Below the pieces are notes generated by a model. It saw nothing but the letters and a program-made list of their open reading frames with translations. It was not told where the DNA came from and searched no databases. A DNA stretch of 48,335 nt, from positions 1-48,335 of the forward strand of contig CAKSIW010000011.1 of NCBI GenBank assembly GCA_934463175.1, written 5' to 3'. Both the position numbers and the translations under genes were made by a program. This document shows, in pieces, positions 32,042-40,772 of this stretch (position 1 is its first letter; each line of letters begins with the position of its first letter). This DNA is from an uncultured Clostridia bacterium. Its GTDB lineage: Bacteria; Bacillota; Clostridia; Monoglobales; Monoglobaceae.

Positions 32042-32965
32042 TCACAAAGCCCTGCGTTTCGCGGTGCAAAGCTCGGTTATGAATTTTTTGTCAAGTTCTG
32101 TCATATTGTAGCCCTTGCGGTAAATCAAAATATCTTTATATTTTTTTTCATAATCGGAACATCTTTTCATCACAAGACCATAGCGTCCGACCGTCTCCTC
32201 AGACAGAGGGCAGACCCACGCAAATGAATCAGCATCACTTGCAAGCAGACTGCAAAGGCTCGCGCGGTCATGAATGAAAATCCGCTTTTCCGTTCCTGCC
32301 TGCAATTCCTCCTTCTTCACCGTCGAGATTGGCACGAACGGCACATATGGGTCAAAGCTCACAAGCTCCGTGAACGGCTTCAGGTCGTCAAGACAAATGC
32401 TTTCCTTTTGTGCAAGCACATGCTTCGCGCTCATTGCCGCAACAGACGAAAACTCCGCAACAACCTCAAATTCCAGTCCTTTTTCCTCCAGCATTTTTTT
32501 GAAGTGTCCGTCATACACCGCGGCATATCTTATTATGCCGATTCCGCAGTCATCATGGAGAACACGTCTCACGGTCTCCTCCGAATCACACTCGCTGTAT
32601 GACAGCTCTGCCGCAGCTCTTTTGTCCAAGCTTCCGACAAACGCCGAAAACGCATCGGATATATAGTCCGTGCAGGGTACGGAAACCGAAAATCTCAGCT
32701 TTGCGCCCCTGTCCTTGGAATAAATCGCCTCAACCTCGTCAATGCGGTCAAGAATGTCCTTTGCATAATTCAAAAACTCCCCGCCGTCGGCAGTCAGTGT
32801 GATTCCCCTTGCCGTCCTGTCAAAGACCGTGATTCCGAGAGAATCCTCCAGCTCCTTTATCGCACGGCTCAGATTCGGCTGGTTCATATACAGATTTTCC
32901 GCCGCCTTGCTGATTGACCCCGTGCTTGCGACCTCAACGGCATATCTCAGATGCAATATATTCAT
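32042..32965 (-). CDS. LysR-family transcriptional regulator
   Basis: This 307-residue LysR-type regulator has an N-terminal winged helix-turn-helix (LRYAVEVASTGSISKAAENLYMNQPNLSRAIKELED) followed by the linker helix and a C-terminal two-lobed substrate-binding domain. Its own start has no unusual feature. It lies 216 bases upstream of the ferredoxin-hydrogenase operon on the same strand, with the Rex box in between, so the operon is not simply an extension of it. Whether it regulates the hydrogenases is unknown; LysR proteins more often act on divergent genes, and none is divergent here. The effector cannot be predicted. Confidence 0.92.
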   Translation of the reverse strand: MNILHLRYAVEVASTGSISKAAENLYMNQPNLSRAIKELEDSLGITVFDRTARGITLTADGGEFLNYAKDILDRIDEVEAIYSKDRGAKLRFSVSVPCTDYISDAFSAFVGSLDKRAAAELSYSECDSEETVRRVLHDDCGIGIIRYAAVYDGHFKKMLEEKGLEFEVVAEFSSVAAMSAKHVLAQKESICLDDLKPFTELVSFDPYVPFVPISTVKKEELQAGTEKRIFIHDRASLCSLLASDADSFAWVCPLSEETVGRYGLVMKRCSDYEKKYKDILIYRKGYNMTELDKKFITELCTAKRRAL

Positions 32966-33070
32966 TTAAACATAACTCCTAATACTTTTTCCGAATAATT
33001 ATAACATTTTTTTACACAACAGTCAATCAAATCAGAAAATTTTTTCCAAACAGGGCAAATTTTTTCTTTT

Positions 33071-33877
33071 TCAGCTTTTTGAATATCGGTAAGGAGTGAC
33101 TCCCTTTATTCTCTTAAAAACCGCCGCGAAATAGTTGCTGTCACCGAAACCGCACCGCGCGGCAGTTTCCGTGACCGAACAGCCCTCCTCCGAAAGGAGT
33201 CTTTCGGCATTGTGAATCCGCACATATGTTATATATTCGCAAAGCCCCACACCCGAAACCGCCTTAAACTTTCTCGAAAGGTGTCCCTCGCTGACCGCAA
33301 ACCGACGGCTCAGGCTTTTCAGAGAAAGCTCCTCCGCATAGTTCGCGCTTATATATTCCGAAATCCGCGCTATGAGCCTCTCCGCCTCTGTCTCGCTCGG
33401 CTTTATGTCGGTCTTGTGACGGCAAAGCAGCGTCAGCAGCTCGAGGGTATACAGTCTTATCATCGTTTCGGAATACTGCCTGCCGCTCCCGTATTCCTTT
33501 TCCAGAAGGTGCAGCAGCTCCTCAATCCGCGCACGCTTGCCGACCGCAATATGTATCAGCTTGCACCTTGAAAGCTCGCGGACAACCGCCTCAGTTCCGC
33601 CGTCCAGAATTTCCCTGCCGAAGCTGACGAGTATGCGTTCATTGTGCATGCACTCCTCGCTGTCGGTTTTATGCAGCATTCCCTCGGGCACAAGAATGAA
33701 ATCACCCTTTTTCAGGTGGAATATCTCGTCGCCGATGAAATATTTCGTCTCCCCGTCCAGAAGGCAATAAAGCTCAAAATTATCGTGAAAATGTATTCCC
33801 GTTGATTTTCTGCGGTTCACTGCCGCATCGCGCGAAACGGTTTCGTTTCTGTATGTCACCGCGCCCATAAGCCTCAC
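33071..33877 (-). CDS. AraC-family transcriptional regulator with cupin domain
   Basis: This 268-residue protein has an N-terminal cupin sugar-binding domain (FHDNFELYCLLDGETKYFIGD; FILVPEGMLHKTDSE) and a C-terminal pair of AraC helix-turn-helix motifs (LSLKSLSRRFAVSEGHLSRKFK; SVTETAARCGFGDSNYFAAVFK, ending GVTPYRYSK). It diverges from uxaB across 146 bases, so it is the likely activator of the uxaBA operon in response to a hexuronate or its breakdown product. That role is inferred from position; the cupin pocket does not reveal the ligand. Confidence 0.92.
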   Translation of the reverse strand: MRLMGAVTYRNETVSRDAAVNRRKSTGIHFHDNFELYCLLDGETKYFIGDEIFHLKKGDFILVPEGMLHKTDSEECMHNERILVSFGREILDGGTEAVVRELSRCKLIHIAVGKRARIEELLHLLEKEYGSGRQYSETMIRLYTLELLTLLCRHKTDIKPSETEAERLIARISEYISANYAEELSLKSLSRRFAVSEGHLSRKFKAVSGVGLCEYITYVRIHNAERLLSEEGCSVTETAARCGFGDSNYFAAVFKRIKGVTPYRYSKS

Positions 33878-34023
33878 ACCCCCTCAGCTCAATAGTATCA
33901 TTTTTTTCACGCAAAGTCAATCAATTTTTTCGTATTTTGCATGTAAATAAGCAAGAATTTACTGGATAATATAATATTATTGTTATATAATTTTCTTAAC
34001 AAATATATTTCGGAGGTTTGACT

Positions 34024-35328
34024 ATGTTTACAAAACCGCAAAGATGTGAAAAAATAATACAATTCGGCGAGGGCGGGTTTCTCCGCGGCTTTGCCGACTG
34101 GATTGTTCAGCTGACCGATGAGGCAACAGACTTTAATGCAGGCGTTGTTGTTGTTCAGCCAATTGAGAACGGAATGTGCAAAAAGCTTGAGGAACAGAAC
34201 TGCGTATACACCCACGTTATGCGCGGCATGAAGGACGGTGTCCCGACAGTTGAAAAAAAGCTTATTGATGTCATTTCAAGAACGGTTGAGCCTTATGCCG
34301 ATTTTGGAAAATATCTTTCGCTTGCAGAAAACCCCGATTTCCGTTTTGTGATTTCCAACACAACCGAATCGGGCATTGCATATTGCGCCGATGACAAGCC
34401 CGAAAATGCACCGAACGTGACATTTCCCGCAAAACTCACGCTTCTGCTTCACAAACGCTTCACCCTCGGTCTGAAAGGATTCATCTTCCTGCCCTGCGAG
34501 CTTATTGACAAAAACGGCGAAACACTGAAAAAATATATTCTCAGATATGCCGAACAGTGGTCACTGGGCGATGATTTTTGCAGCTGGCTCGAAAACGAAA
34601 ACATTTTCTGCAACACATTGGTTGACAGAATCGTGACAGGCTATCCGCGCGGCGAAAAAATTGACCTCGGCTATGAGGACAACATGGTGAACACAAGTGA
34701 ACTTTTCCACCTTTGGGTCATTGAGGGTCCGCAGTCAATCACCGCAGAGTTTCCTTTTGACAAGGCAGGTCTCAACATAATCGTGACCGACAATCTGGAG
34801 CGTTACCGCACGCGAAAGGTCAGAATCTTAAACGGCGCTCACACCTCCATGATTCCCTATGCAATGCTTGAAGGAATCGAGACGGTCGGAGACTGCATGG
34901 ACAACGAAAAAATGTGTGCATTTGTCAAAAAGTGCGTGTATGACGAAATCATTCCGACTCTCGACCTTCCCGAATCGGAGCTTATCGACTATGCCGACAA
35001 CGTTTTTGAGCGTTTCCGCAATCCGTACATCAAGCATATGTGCGCGTCAATCTCTCTCAACTCTGTCAGCAAGTTCAAGGTTCGCGTGCTGCCTTCAATA
35101 CTCGGCTACATAGAACGCAAAGGTGCAATGCCTGACAATCTGCTGCTTTCGTTTGCAAAGCTGATCGAATTCTATAAAACCGATATGCCGAACGATGACA
35201 AGGACGTTATGAAATTCATGAAGAAGGCGTCAATCCGCGAAATTCTTGCAAACACCTCGCTCTGGGACACCGATCTCAGCTTCCTTGCCGATGAAATTGA
35301 GAGGAGATGCAGCATTGATAATAAATAA
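34024..35328 (+). CDS. uxaB: Tagaturonate reductase (altronate oxidoreductase) UxaB
   Basis: This 434-residue protein of the mannitol dehydrogenase superfamily starts MFTKPQRCEKIIQFGEGGFL. The dinucleotide-binding segment GEGGFLRGFADW, the middle motif ISNTTESGIAY and the active-site region VRILNGAHTSMIPYAML are clear. UxaB reduces tagaturonate to altronate with NADH in galacturonate breakdown. I chose the ATG at 34024, seven bases after GGAGG; a TTG six bases earlier is too near the site. It is followed by uxaA with a 14-base overlap and is divergent from the AraC regulator. Confidence 0.93.
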   Translation: MFTKPQRCEKIIQFGEGGFLRGFADWIVQLTDEATDFNAGVVVVQPIENGMCKKLEEQNCVYTHVMRGMKDGVPTVEKKLIDVISRTVEPYADFGKYLSLAENPDFRFVISNTTESGIAYCADDKPENAPNVTFPAKLTLLLHKRFTLGLKGFIFLPCELIDKNGETLKKYILRYAEQWSLGDDFCSWLENENIFCNTLVDRIVTGYPRGEKIDLGYEDNMVNTSELFHLWVIEGPQSITAEFPFDKAGLNIIVTDNLERYRTRKVRILNGAHTSMIPYAMLEGIETVGDCMDNEKMCAFVKKCVYDEIIPTLDLPESELIDYADNVFERFRNPYIKHMCASISLNSVSKFKVRVLPSILGYIERKGAMPDNLLLSFAKLIEFYKTDMPNDDKDVMKFMKKASIREILANTSLWDTDLSFLADEIERRCSIDNK

Positions 35329-36694
35329 GCTTGACAATGTTGAGGTCAGCCTCGAAAACGGTCACAAATATGCCCTGTGCGACATTGCAAAGGGTGAGAA
35401 TATAATAAAATACGGAAATCCGATTGGTCATGCAGTATGTGATATAAAACGCGGAGAGCATGTTCACAGCCATAACATGAAAACCAACCTGAGCGGAAAT
35501 CTTGAATATACTTATGAACCCGATTTCACGCCGACCGAAAGGGTCGGCACCGATAAATGTTTTATGGGATATATCCGCAAAAACGGCGATGTCGGCATTC
35601 GGAATGAGGTGTGGATTGTCAGCACCGTCGGCTGTGTCAACAAGCCCGCAAAGCGTCTTGCGGAGCTGACGGGAGCAAGGCATTTTGAACACCCGTTCGG
35701 CTGTTCTCAGCTCGGCGATGACCAAAAAACAACTCAGCTCATTCTGAAGGGTCTGGTCTGTCACCCCAACGCGGCAGGTGTTCTGGTTCTCGGTCTCGGA
35801 TGCGAAAACAACAATATTTCCGAGTTTAAAAAGGTTCTCGGCGAATATGACCCCGAACGCGTCAAGTTCCTGAACATTCAGGACTGCGGGGACGAGCTTG
35901 CCGAAGGTGCTGAGATTATCCGCGGACTTTTTGAATATGCAGACAGCTTCAAGGCTGTTCCCGTTCCTGTTTCAAGGCTTAAAATCGGTCTCAAATGCGG
36001 CGGCAGCGACGGTTTCAGCGGAATCACCGCAAATCCCCTTGTCGGCTCGCTGTCCGACAAGATGATTTCGTTCGGCGCAAGCTGCGTTCTGACCGAGGTT
36101 CCCGAAATGTTCGGTGCGGAGCATCTTCTGATGAAACGCTGTCCGACAAAAGAGCTTTTTGACAAAACCGTTTCTCTGATAAACGGTTTTAAGGACTATT
36201 TCACACGCCATAATCAGGTTATATATGAAAACCCGTCACCGGGAAACAAAGTGGGCGGAATCACAACACTTGAAGAGAAATCTCTCGGCTGTGTTCAAAA
36301 GGGCGGAAAAAGCGAAATTGCCGACGTTCTTGACTATGGCGGTCGCGTGACCGAAAACGGTCTTTCTCTTCTGAACGGTCCCGGCAACGACATTGTCGCA
36401 ATAACCAATCTGACAGCCGCGGGAGTTCACATGGTTCTGTTCACAACAGGGCGCGGAACACCCGTCGGCGCACCGGTTCCGACCGTCAAAATTGCAACAA
36501 ACCATTCTCTTGCCGAGCGCAAGAAAAACTGGATTGATTTTGACGCATCGCCGCTTCTCGACGGCGTATCCATGGAAGATATGACCGACCGTCTCATGGA
36601 TTTCATAATCAAAACAGCGTCGGGCGAGGAAACAGCCAACGAACGCAACGATTACCGCGAAATCTCAATTTTTAAGGACGGAATCGTTCTTTAA
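35315..36694 (+). CDS. uxaA: Altronate dehydratase UxaA
   Basis: This 459-residue UxaA-family dehydratase converts altronate to 2-keto-3-deoxygluconate. It has an N-terminal SAF-type domain (LENGHKYALCDIAKGENIIKYG; GEHVHSHNMK) and a large C-terminal domain with VLGLGCENNNI, IGLKCGGSDGFSGITANPL and LNGPGNDIVAITN. The start is a TTG inside the uxaB 3' end, nine bases after GAGGAG; the apparent longer frame upstream is only the overlap with uxaB in another phase. It ends just before a strong terminator, so uxaB-uxaA form a compact operon. The downstream KdgK/KdgA steps must be elsewhere. Confidence 0.93.
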   Translation: MIINKLDNVEVSLENGHKYALCDIAKGENIIKYGNPIGHAVCDIKRGEHVHSHNMKTNLSGNLEYTYEPDFTPTERVGTDKCFMGYIRKNGDVGIRNEVWIVSTVGCVNKPAKRLAELTGARHFEHPFGCSQLGDDQKTTQLILKGLVCHPNAAGVLVLGLGCENNNISEFKKVLGEYDPERVKFLNIQDCGDELAEGAEIIRGLFEYADSFKAVPVPVSRLKIGLKCGGSDGFSGITANPLVGSLSDKMISFGASCVLTEVPEMFGAEHLLMKRCPTKELFDKTVSLINGFKDYFTRHNQVIYENPSPGNKVGGITTLEEKSLGCVQKGGKSEIADVLDYGGRVTENGLSLLNGPGNDIVAITNLTAAGVHMVLFTTGRGTPVGAPVPTVKIATNHSLAERKKNWIDFDASPLLDGVSMEDMTDRLMDFIIKTASGEETANERNDYREISIFKDGIVL

Positions 36695-36710
36695 TTCTTT
36701 TAAATTTTTT

Positions 36711-36736
36711 AGCCTGTGCACAGCACAGGCTTTTTT
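36711..36736 (+). terminator. Rho-independent terminator after uxaA
   Basis: GCCTGTGC pairs with GCACAGGC around ACA, followed by six T residues. Confidence 0.93.
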
Positions 36737-36795
36737 GTATAATTAATATTAATTTGTGAAATGCTAAAACAAAAAAACAAAAGGAGCTGAGCTTT

Positions 36796-37227
36796 ATGTC
36801 AAACGATACGATTGAGCTGTTGAAGGAATGTAATTCGGGTATAAAAATGGGTGTCAACGCCATTGACGAGTGTCTTGACAAGGTTGACAGCAGTGAATTT
36901 TACCGTCTGCTCTCCGACTGCAAAGAAAAACATCAGGCTCTCGGCAGCGAAACGCACGAGCTTCTGAACAATTGCGGCGAGACGGGCAAGGATCCCAATC
37001 CTGCCGCACGCGGCATGTCATGGATAAAAACAAACGTTATGCTTTCGATTAACAACAATGACCGCACCGTTGCCGACCTGATAACCGATGGGTGCAACAT
37101 GGGGGTGAAATCCCTCAACCGCTATCTGAACAAATATGAATCCGCAGAGGACCGCGCAAAAGATATTGCCGAAAGACTCATTAATCTCGAAAGCGGTCTT
37201 GCGGAGGACATCAGAAAATACCTTTAA
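36796..37227 (+). CDS. DUF2383-like four-helix-bundle protein
   Basis: This 143-residue, fully helical soluble protein resembles the PA2169/DUF2383 ferritin-like families. The start MSNDTIELLKECNSGIKMGV has AAAGGAG at proper distance. Helices of roughly 20-30 residues alternate with short loops, and GMSWIKTNVMLSINNNDRTVADLITDGCNMG is the central conserved part. Proteins of this type are widespread in Clostridia and some are produced under stress or in stationary phase; the function is unknown. The gene has its own transcript after the uxaA terminator; the promoter upstream is AT-rich and not clearly defined. Confidence 0.75.
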   Translation: MSNDTIELLKECNSGIKMGVNAIDECLDKVDSSEFYRLLSDCKEKHQALGSETHELLNNCGETGKDPNPAARGMSWIKTNVMLSINNNDRTVADLITDGCNMGVKSLNRYLNKYESAEDRAKDIAERLINLESGLAEDIRKYL

Positions 37228-37235
37228 TAATTTGA

Positions 37236-37264
37236 TTGACATTTTGCGGTTTCTATATTAAAAT
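37236..37264 (+). promoter_or_regulatory. Sigma-A promoter of dut
   Basis: TTGACA (37236-37241) and TAAAAT (37259-37264) are 17 bases apart. Transcription should start near 37271, which supports the dut start at 37304 rather than at 37283. Confidence 0.75.
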
Positions 37265-37303
37265 GTTTCATATAGAAAACAAATGAAAGGCTTTGAAAAA
37301 AAT

Positions 37304-37813
37304 ATGAAAAGAATCGCAAAATTTGAAAAGGTAAGCTATAATGAATTTGAATCGGCATGGAACGACACCTTCGCGTCATGCGAGGGTGCAGCTGCCGCAT
37401 ATGAAGGAATAAAGCTTCCGCGCCGCGCAACATGCGGTTCGGCAGGCTATGATTTCTTCACGACCTCCGACATTTCCCTTGCCCCCGGCGAGACTGCAAA
37501 AATCCCGACAGGAATACGTGTCCGCATCGATGACGGCTGGGTTCTGAAGATATATCCGAGGAGCGGTCTGGGCTTCAAATTCAGGCTTCAGCTCAACAAC
37601 ACAGTCGGAATAATCGACAGTGACTATTATTTCTCCGACAATGAGGGTCACATATTCATCAAGATTACAAACGACTCAAAGGAAGGCAAAAAAGTTGAGC
37701 TGAAAGCCGGAGACGGCTTTGCACAGGGAATTTTTGTCGAATACGGAATTACGGTTGATGATGATGCAACTGAAATACGCAACGGCGGTTTCGGAAGCAC
37801 AAGCCGCAAATAG
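37304..37813 (+). CDS. dut: dUTP diphosphatase (trimeric dUTPase)
   Basis: This 169-residue trimeric dUTPase hydrolyses dUTP to dUMP and pyrophosphate. Its motifs are motif 1 GSAGYDFFTT, motif 2 PRSGLGFK, motif 3 NNTVGIIDSDYY with the catalytic aspartate, motif 4 GDGFAQGIF, and motif 5 NGGFGSTSRK at the flexible C-terminus. It has the N-terminal extension (MKRIAKFEKVS) common in Clostridia. A longer start at 37283 has no ribosome site and lies about 12 bases from the predicted transcript start; AAAGG lies 12 bases before 37304. It is followed after 12 bases by alkD, so two nucleotide- and base-damage genes are together. Confidence 0.95.
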   Translation: MKRIAKFEKVSYNEFESAWNDTFASCEGAAAAYEGIKLPRRATCGSAGYDFFTTSDISLAPGETAKIPTGIRVRIDDGWVLKIYPRSGLGFKFRLQLNNTVGIIDSDYYFSDNEGHIFIKITNDSKEGKKVELKAGDGFAQGIFVEYGITVDDDATEIRNGGFGSTSRK

Positions 37814-37825
37814 GGAGGCTTCGGC

Positions 37826-38500
37826 ATGACCGAAATACAAAAGAAACTGTTTGCGCTGAAGGACGGCGGATATAAACAGTTTAATCAAAAACTCATTCCG
37901 ACGGTGAACCCCGTCACGGTTATCGGAGTCCGCACGCCCGACCTGAGAAAACTTGCACGCATTCTGTCGGGCAGCACCGCGGCGGAACAGTTTATGTCCG
38001 AGCTTCCGCATAAATTTTATGAGGAAAACAATCTTCACGCATATCTGATTGAACAGATTTCGGATTACGGCACCGCCCTTGCGGAAACGGAACGCTTTCT
38101 GCCGTATGTTGACAACTGGGCGACCTGTGACACTTTTCTGCCGAAGGTGTTCAAAAATAACACCGACCGTCTTTTGCCGAAAATCAAGACATGGCTTATA
38201 TCCGCGCACACCTACACTGTTCGGTATGCTCTCGGGCTGCTTATGAGGCTTTATCTTGACGAGCATTTCAGCCCCGTGTTCTTGGAGCTTGCTGCCTCTG
38301 TTCATTCCGATGAATACTACATAAACATGATGATTGCGTGGTATTTTGCAACCGCTCTCGCAAAGCAATATGAAAGCACTGTTCCGTATATTTCCGAACA
38401 CAGACTTGACCCGTGGACTCACGGAAAAGCAATTCAAAAGGCAATTGAGAGCAGGCGCATATCGCTCGAGAAAAAAGAATATCTGCGAACGCTGAAATAA
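37826..38500 (+). CDS. AlkD-family DNA alkylation repair glycosylase
   Basis: This 224-residue protein has ALK (HEAT-like) repeats and matches the AlkD family of alkylpurine DNA glycosylases. The start TEIQKKLFALKDGGYKQFNQ, the signature VIGVRTPDLRKLARIL and the active-site helix YVDNWATCDTF (Trp and Asp used in catalysis) are visible; the C-terminal part YYINMMIAWYFATALAKQ completes the pattern. AlkD removes positively charged N3- and N7-alkyl purines without flipping the base. A GGGAGG site precedes the ATG. It follows dut in the same transcript and ends at a terminator. Confidence 0.92.
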   Translation: MTEIQKKLFALKDGGYKQFNQKLIPTVNPVTVIGVRTPDLRKLARILSGSTAAEQFMSELPHKFYEENNLHAYLIEQISDYGTALAETERFLPYVDNWATCDTFLPKVFKNNTDRLLPKIKTWLISAHTYTVRYALGLLMRLYLDEHFSPVFLELAASVHSDEYYINMMIAWYFATALAKQYESTVPYISEHRLDPWTHGKAIQKAIESRRISLEKKEYLRTLK

Positions 38501-38513
38501 GTCAACACATGTT

Positions 38514-38550
38514 AAAAGCGGTATACTGCAATAATCAGTATACCGCTTTT
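38514..38550. terminator. Bidirectional terminator between alkD and the tautomerase gene
   Basis: AAAAGCGGTATACT pairs with AGTATACCGCTTTT around a nine-base loop; A/T runs on both sides suit both converging transcripts. Confidence 0.85.
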
Positions 38551-38559
38551 ATAGTGAGT

Positions 38560-38784
38560 TCACACGCTCCTGCCGTCTATTATCATCATTTTGTCCATGT
38601 TTGGTTCGATTTCCTTTTTCACCACTTCATCGTTCCATTTTGAAGGTTCTATTTCCTCAATCGAGACCGAAATCGCCTGCGGCGGACAACCCCACTCTTC
38701 AAGAAATATTTTGTTTATCCTTTCAGCCACTCTTTTCTTTGTTTCCTCGTCCTTCGGAAAGGACTTAATTGCAATATACGGCAT
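38560..38784 (-). CDS. 4-oxalocrotonate tautomerase-like protein
   Basis: This 74-residue tautomerase-superfamily protein starts MPYIAIKSFPKDEETKKR, so removal of Met leaves the catalytic Pro1. Family members enolise keto acids; the version with GCPPQAISVSIEEI and EPNMDKMMIIDG is common in Clostridia and its substrate is unknown. The ATG at 38784 has AAGGAGGAAA upstream; an eight-residue extension is not supported. The gene begins 16 bases after a duplicated tRNA terminator, so it may be reached by read-through from the tRNA-Leu/fMet transcript. Confidence 0.9.
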   Translation of the reverse strand: MPYIAIKSFPKDEETKKRVAERINKIFLEEWGCPPQAISVSIEEIEPSKWNDEVVKKEIEPNMDKMMIIDGRSV

Positions 38785-38799
38785 ATGTTTCCTCCTTAT

Positions 38800-38884
38800 A
38801 AAATACAAAACCTTGAAAACGGCTTGTTTTCAAGGTTTTTTGGGTTGCGGGGACGGGATTTGAACCACGCGACCTTCGGGTTAT
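38800..38884 (-). repeat. Direct repeat copy A (terminator plus 3' half of tRNA-fMet)
   Basis: This 85-base stretch corresponds to 39066-39148 in the same orientation: the leading flank, the hairpin ACCTTGAAAAC / GTTTTCAAGGT, and the last part of tRNA-fMet. Differences are one base in the hairpin loop region and a few bases at the junction with the tRNA end. The 40 bases at 38845-38884 are identical to 39109-39148. Confidence 0.9.
38842..38884 (-). pseudogene. tRNA-fMet pseudogene (3' half only)
   Basis: The sequence equals the tRNA-fMet 3' part from the anticodon to the end, but the CCA is changed to CCC and the 5' half is absent: after the ATAACCCG stretch the sequence diverges completely. 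It cannot fold as a tRNA. Confidence 0.85.
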
Positions 38885-38965
38885 CACTCCGTGCCGGTCG
38901 CCGTCATGTGTCGCACGCCTTCGCCTGTTCGGCTTGACGCGCTCGCATTTTGGGCGACACCGCTT

Positions 38966-38994
38966 GTGAAAACAGTCCACCGGACTGTTTTCAC
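38966..38994. repeat. Perfect 13-bp inverted repeat
   Basis: GTGAAAACAGTCC pairs with GGACTGTTTTCAC around ACC. It has no T tail and lies within the unexplained stretch between the two tRNA-fMet copies. Confidence 0.8.
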
Positions 38995-39015
38995 TTCACT
39001 AACCCAACGAGCTAC

Positions 39016-39036
39016 GCTCGTCGGTCTCATAACCCG
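39016..39036 (+). repeat. Inverted fragment of the tRNA-fMet anticodon arm
   Basis: These 21 bases match the D-stem/anticodon part of tRNA-fMet (GCTCGTCGGGCTCATAACCCG) at 20 of 21 positions, but on the plus strand, opposite to the real gene. The preceding ACGAGC forms a short hairpin with it. Confidence 0.7.
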
Positions 39037-39065
39037 ACCGCGAAAACAAGTCAATATTCTCAATT

Positions 39066-39183
<118 letters not shown>

Positions 39184-39199
39184 ATATATAATTTCGTAA

Positions 39200-39288
39200 T
39201 GGTGCCGGAAACCGGGATCGAACCGGTACGGGAAATCAATCCCACAGGATTTTAAGTCCTGGGCGTCTGCCAGTTCCGCCATTCCGGC
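39200..39288 (-). tRNA. tRNA-Leu(TAA)
   Basis: This 89-base class II tRNA has acceptor GCCGGAA paired with TTCCGGC, anticodon loop CTTAAAA (anticodon TAA), a long variable arm and an encoded CCA. It is first in the transcript, 16 bases before tRNA-fMet. Confidence 0.97.
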
Positions 39289-39311
39289 ACGTCAGCATTA
39301 CTAACTCATAT

Positions 39312-39340
39312 ATAATAGCACACTTTTTCTGCTTTGTCAA
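39312..39340 (-). promoter_or_regulatory. Sigma-A promoter of tRNA-Leu(TAA)/tRNA-fMet
   Basis: TTGACA (39340-39335) and TATTAT (39317-39312) on the minus strand are 17 bases apart, 24 bases upstream of tRNA-Leu. Confidence 0.88.
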
Positions 39341-39378
39341 TACCTAAACACTAATTTTTTCTTTATTTCCTGCAAATA

Positions 39379-39407
39379 TTGATTTTCGGAAAAACATATA
39401 GTATAAT
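39379..39407 (+). promoter_or_regulatory. Sigma-A promoter of the two-component system
   Basis: TTGATT (39379-39384) and TATAAT (39402-39407) are 17 bases apart, 75 bases before the kinase start. It is divergent from the tRNA promoter. Confidence 0.8.
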
Positions 39408-39482
39408 TAACCCAAGAAACGACCATTAACTGCACTTGATACAGTGTTTCATAAAAATCCAAACTTTCGGGAGGAAATCTGA

Positions 39483-40772
39483 TTGAGAACAAAACTGAAA
39501 GAATTTGCAATGCGCTTTTTCAACGGAAGGCTTGATTTCCGTGTCAGGCTGTTCAACGTTCTCGCAATTGCGGGAACCGGAATCAGTGCGGCAACATTCA
39601 TACTGAATATGGTTACAGGCATGAGGACAAGTATGCTTCTGAGTGCCCTGCTCACCGCACTCTCCGCAGGACTTTTAATCTTTACATATAAAACAGGAAA
39701 ATATCAAATCGGATATATTGTTACGATTGTTACCATTTTTATGCTTTTCTTTCCCGTCCTTTTCTTTGCCTCCGGCGGCTTTAAAGGCGGTATGCCGTCC
39801 ATGTTTATCTTTGCCGTGCTGTTCACGGTGCTGATGCTGAAGGGTGCATGGGCACTTTGGGTGTCTCTTGCGGAAATATTGGAATATATCACCGTTTCCG
39901 TCATTGCCTGCCTCAATCCGCAGCTTGTTACATTGTTCCGAACCGACGCGGAAATGCTGACCGATATTCTTGTCACAACCGTGGCTGTCAGCGTCTCATG
40001 CGGAATTGTTCTGTTTTTTCATCTCAGGGAATATGAGTCTCAAAGAAAGCAGCTCGCCGAACAAAACGCTCAGCTGAAACGCCATGACGAAACAAAATCG
40101 GTGTTTCTGACAACTGTTGCTCACGAAATTAAGAATCCTTTAAATGCAATTAATCTTCATGCCCGCGACACCTTTGAATTGCTTGGCGAACCATGTCCCG
40201 AAATTGAAACCATGAAGGAAAATCAAAAAACCATCGAAAAAATGGTCGTGCGGATTGACCGCATTGTTGTTGAGCTTATGGACACTGTCGCAATTGAACA
40301 GGGACGGCTTGCGCTCGACCTTTCCTCCGTTCGTCTGTCACGTCTTGTTACGGAAGCGTCAGAAACATGCTTCGGTAAAAACTATGCAGGCGCAAACAAG
40401 CTTGTTTTTAATATTGACGAAAGCCTGCCGCCCATTCAGGCGGATTATGCACGAATTATTCAGGTGATCACAAATCTGCTGTCGAACAGCATTCAGCACA
40501 CAAAATGCGGAACCATAACCGTCACACTGAAGCGTCATGGCTCATGTCAGCTCATCTCCGTTTCGGATAACGGCGAGGGAATGCGCGACGAGATAAAAGA
40601 AAAAGCTTTTGACGGATATGTTTCGGTCAGCCGTGAATACTGGCGGCACGGAATCGGTCTTTTCGTCTGCCGCCAGATTATTGAAGCACACGGCGGCAAA
40701 ATTTGGATTGAAAGTGAGCTTGGCAAGGGAACAACGGTCTCGTTCACCCTGCCTTCCGCTGAGGAGGAATGA
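39483..40772 (+). CDS. Membrane sensor histidine kinase
   Basis: This 429-residue kinase has about six membrane helices in residues 23-180 with little extracellular sequence, a short coiled linker (REYESQRKQLAEQNAQLKRHD), a HisKA domain with the phosphorylated His214 in VAHEIKNPLNAINLHARD, and an HATPase domain with NLLSNSIQHTK (N box), DNGEGM (G1), HGIGLFVC (G2) and GKGTTVSFTLP. It should phosphorylate the response regulator gene that overlaps its 3' end by four bases. The start is a TTG after GGGAGGAAA. With its short loops the signal is probably sensed within the membrane; no ligand can be named. Confidence 0.92.
   Translation: MRTKLKEFAMRFFNGRLDFRVRLFNVLAIAGTGISAATFILNMVTGMRTSMLLSALLTALSAGLLIFTYKTGKYQIGYIVTIVTIFMLFFPVLFFASGGFKGGMPSMFIFAVLFTVLMLKGAWALWVSLAEILEYITVSVIACLNPQLVTLFRTDAEMLTDILVTTVAVSVSCGIVLFFHLREYESQRKQLAEQNAQLKRHDETKSVFLTTVAHEIKNPLNAINLHARDTFELLGEPCPEIETMKENQKTIEKMVVRIDRIVVELMDTVAIEQGRLALDLSSVRLSRLVTEASETCFGKNYAGANKLVFNIDESLPPIQADYARIIQVITNLLSNSIQHTKCGTITVTLKRHGSCQLISVSDNGEGMRDEIKEKAFDGYVSVSREYWRHGIGLFVCRQIIEAHGGKIWIESELGKGTTVSFTLPSAEEE

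Noticed and set aside
33984..34005. Second Rex-like site (TTGTTA...TTAACAA) before uxaB
   Set aside because: The half-sites have the wrong spacing and one is incomplete; the region is simply AT-rich.
37676..38437. Minus-strand open frame of 253 codons opposite dut and alkD
   Set aside because: Both sense genes have full family motifs; the antisense frame has none.
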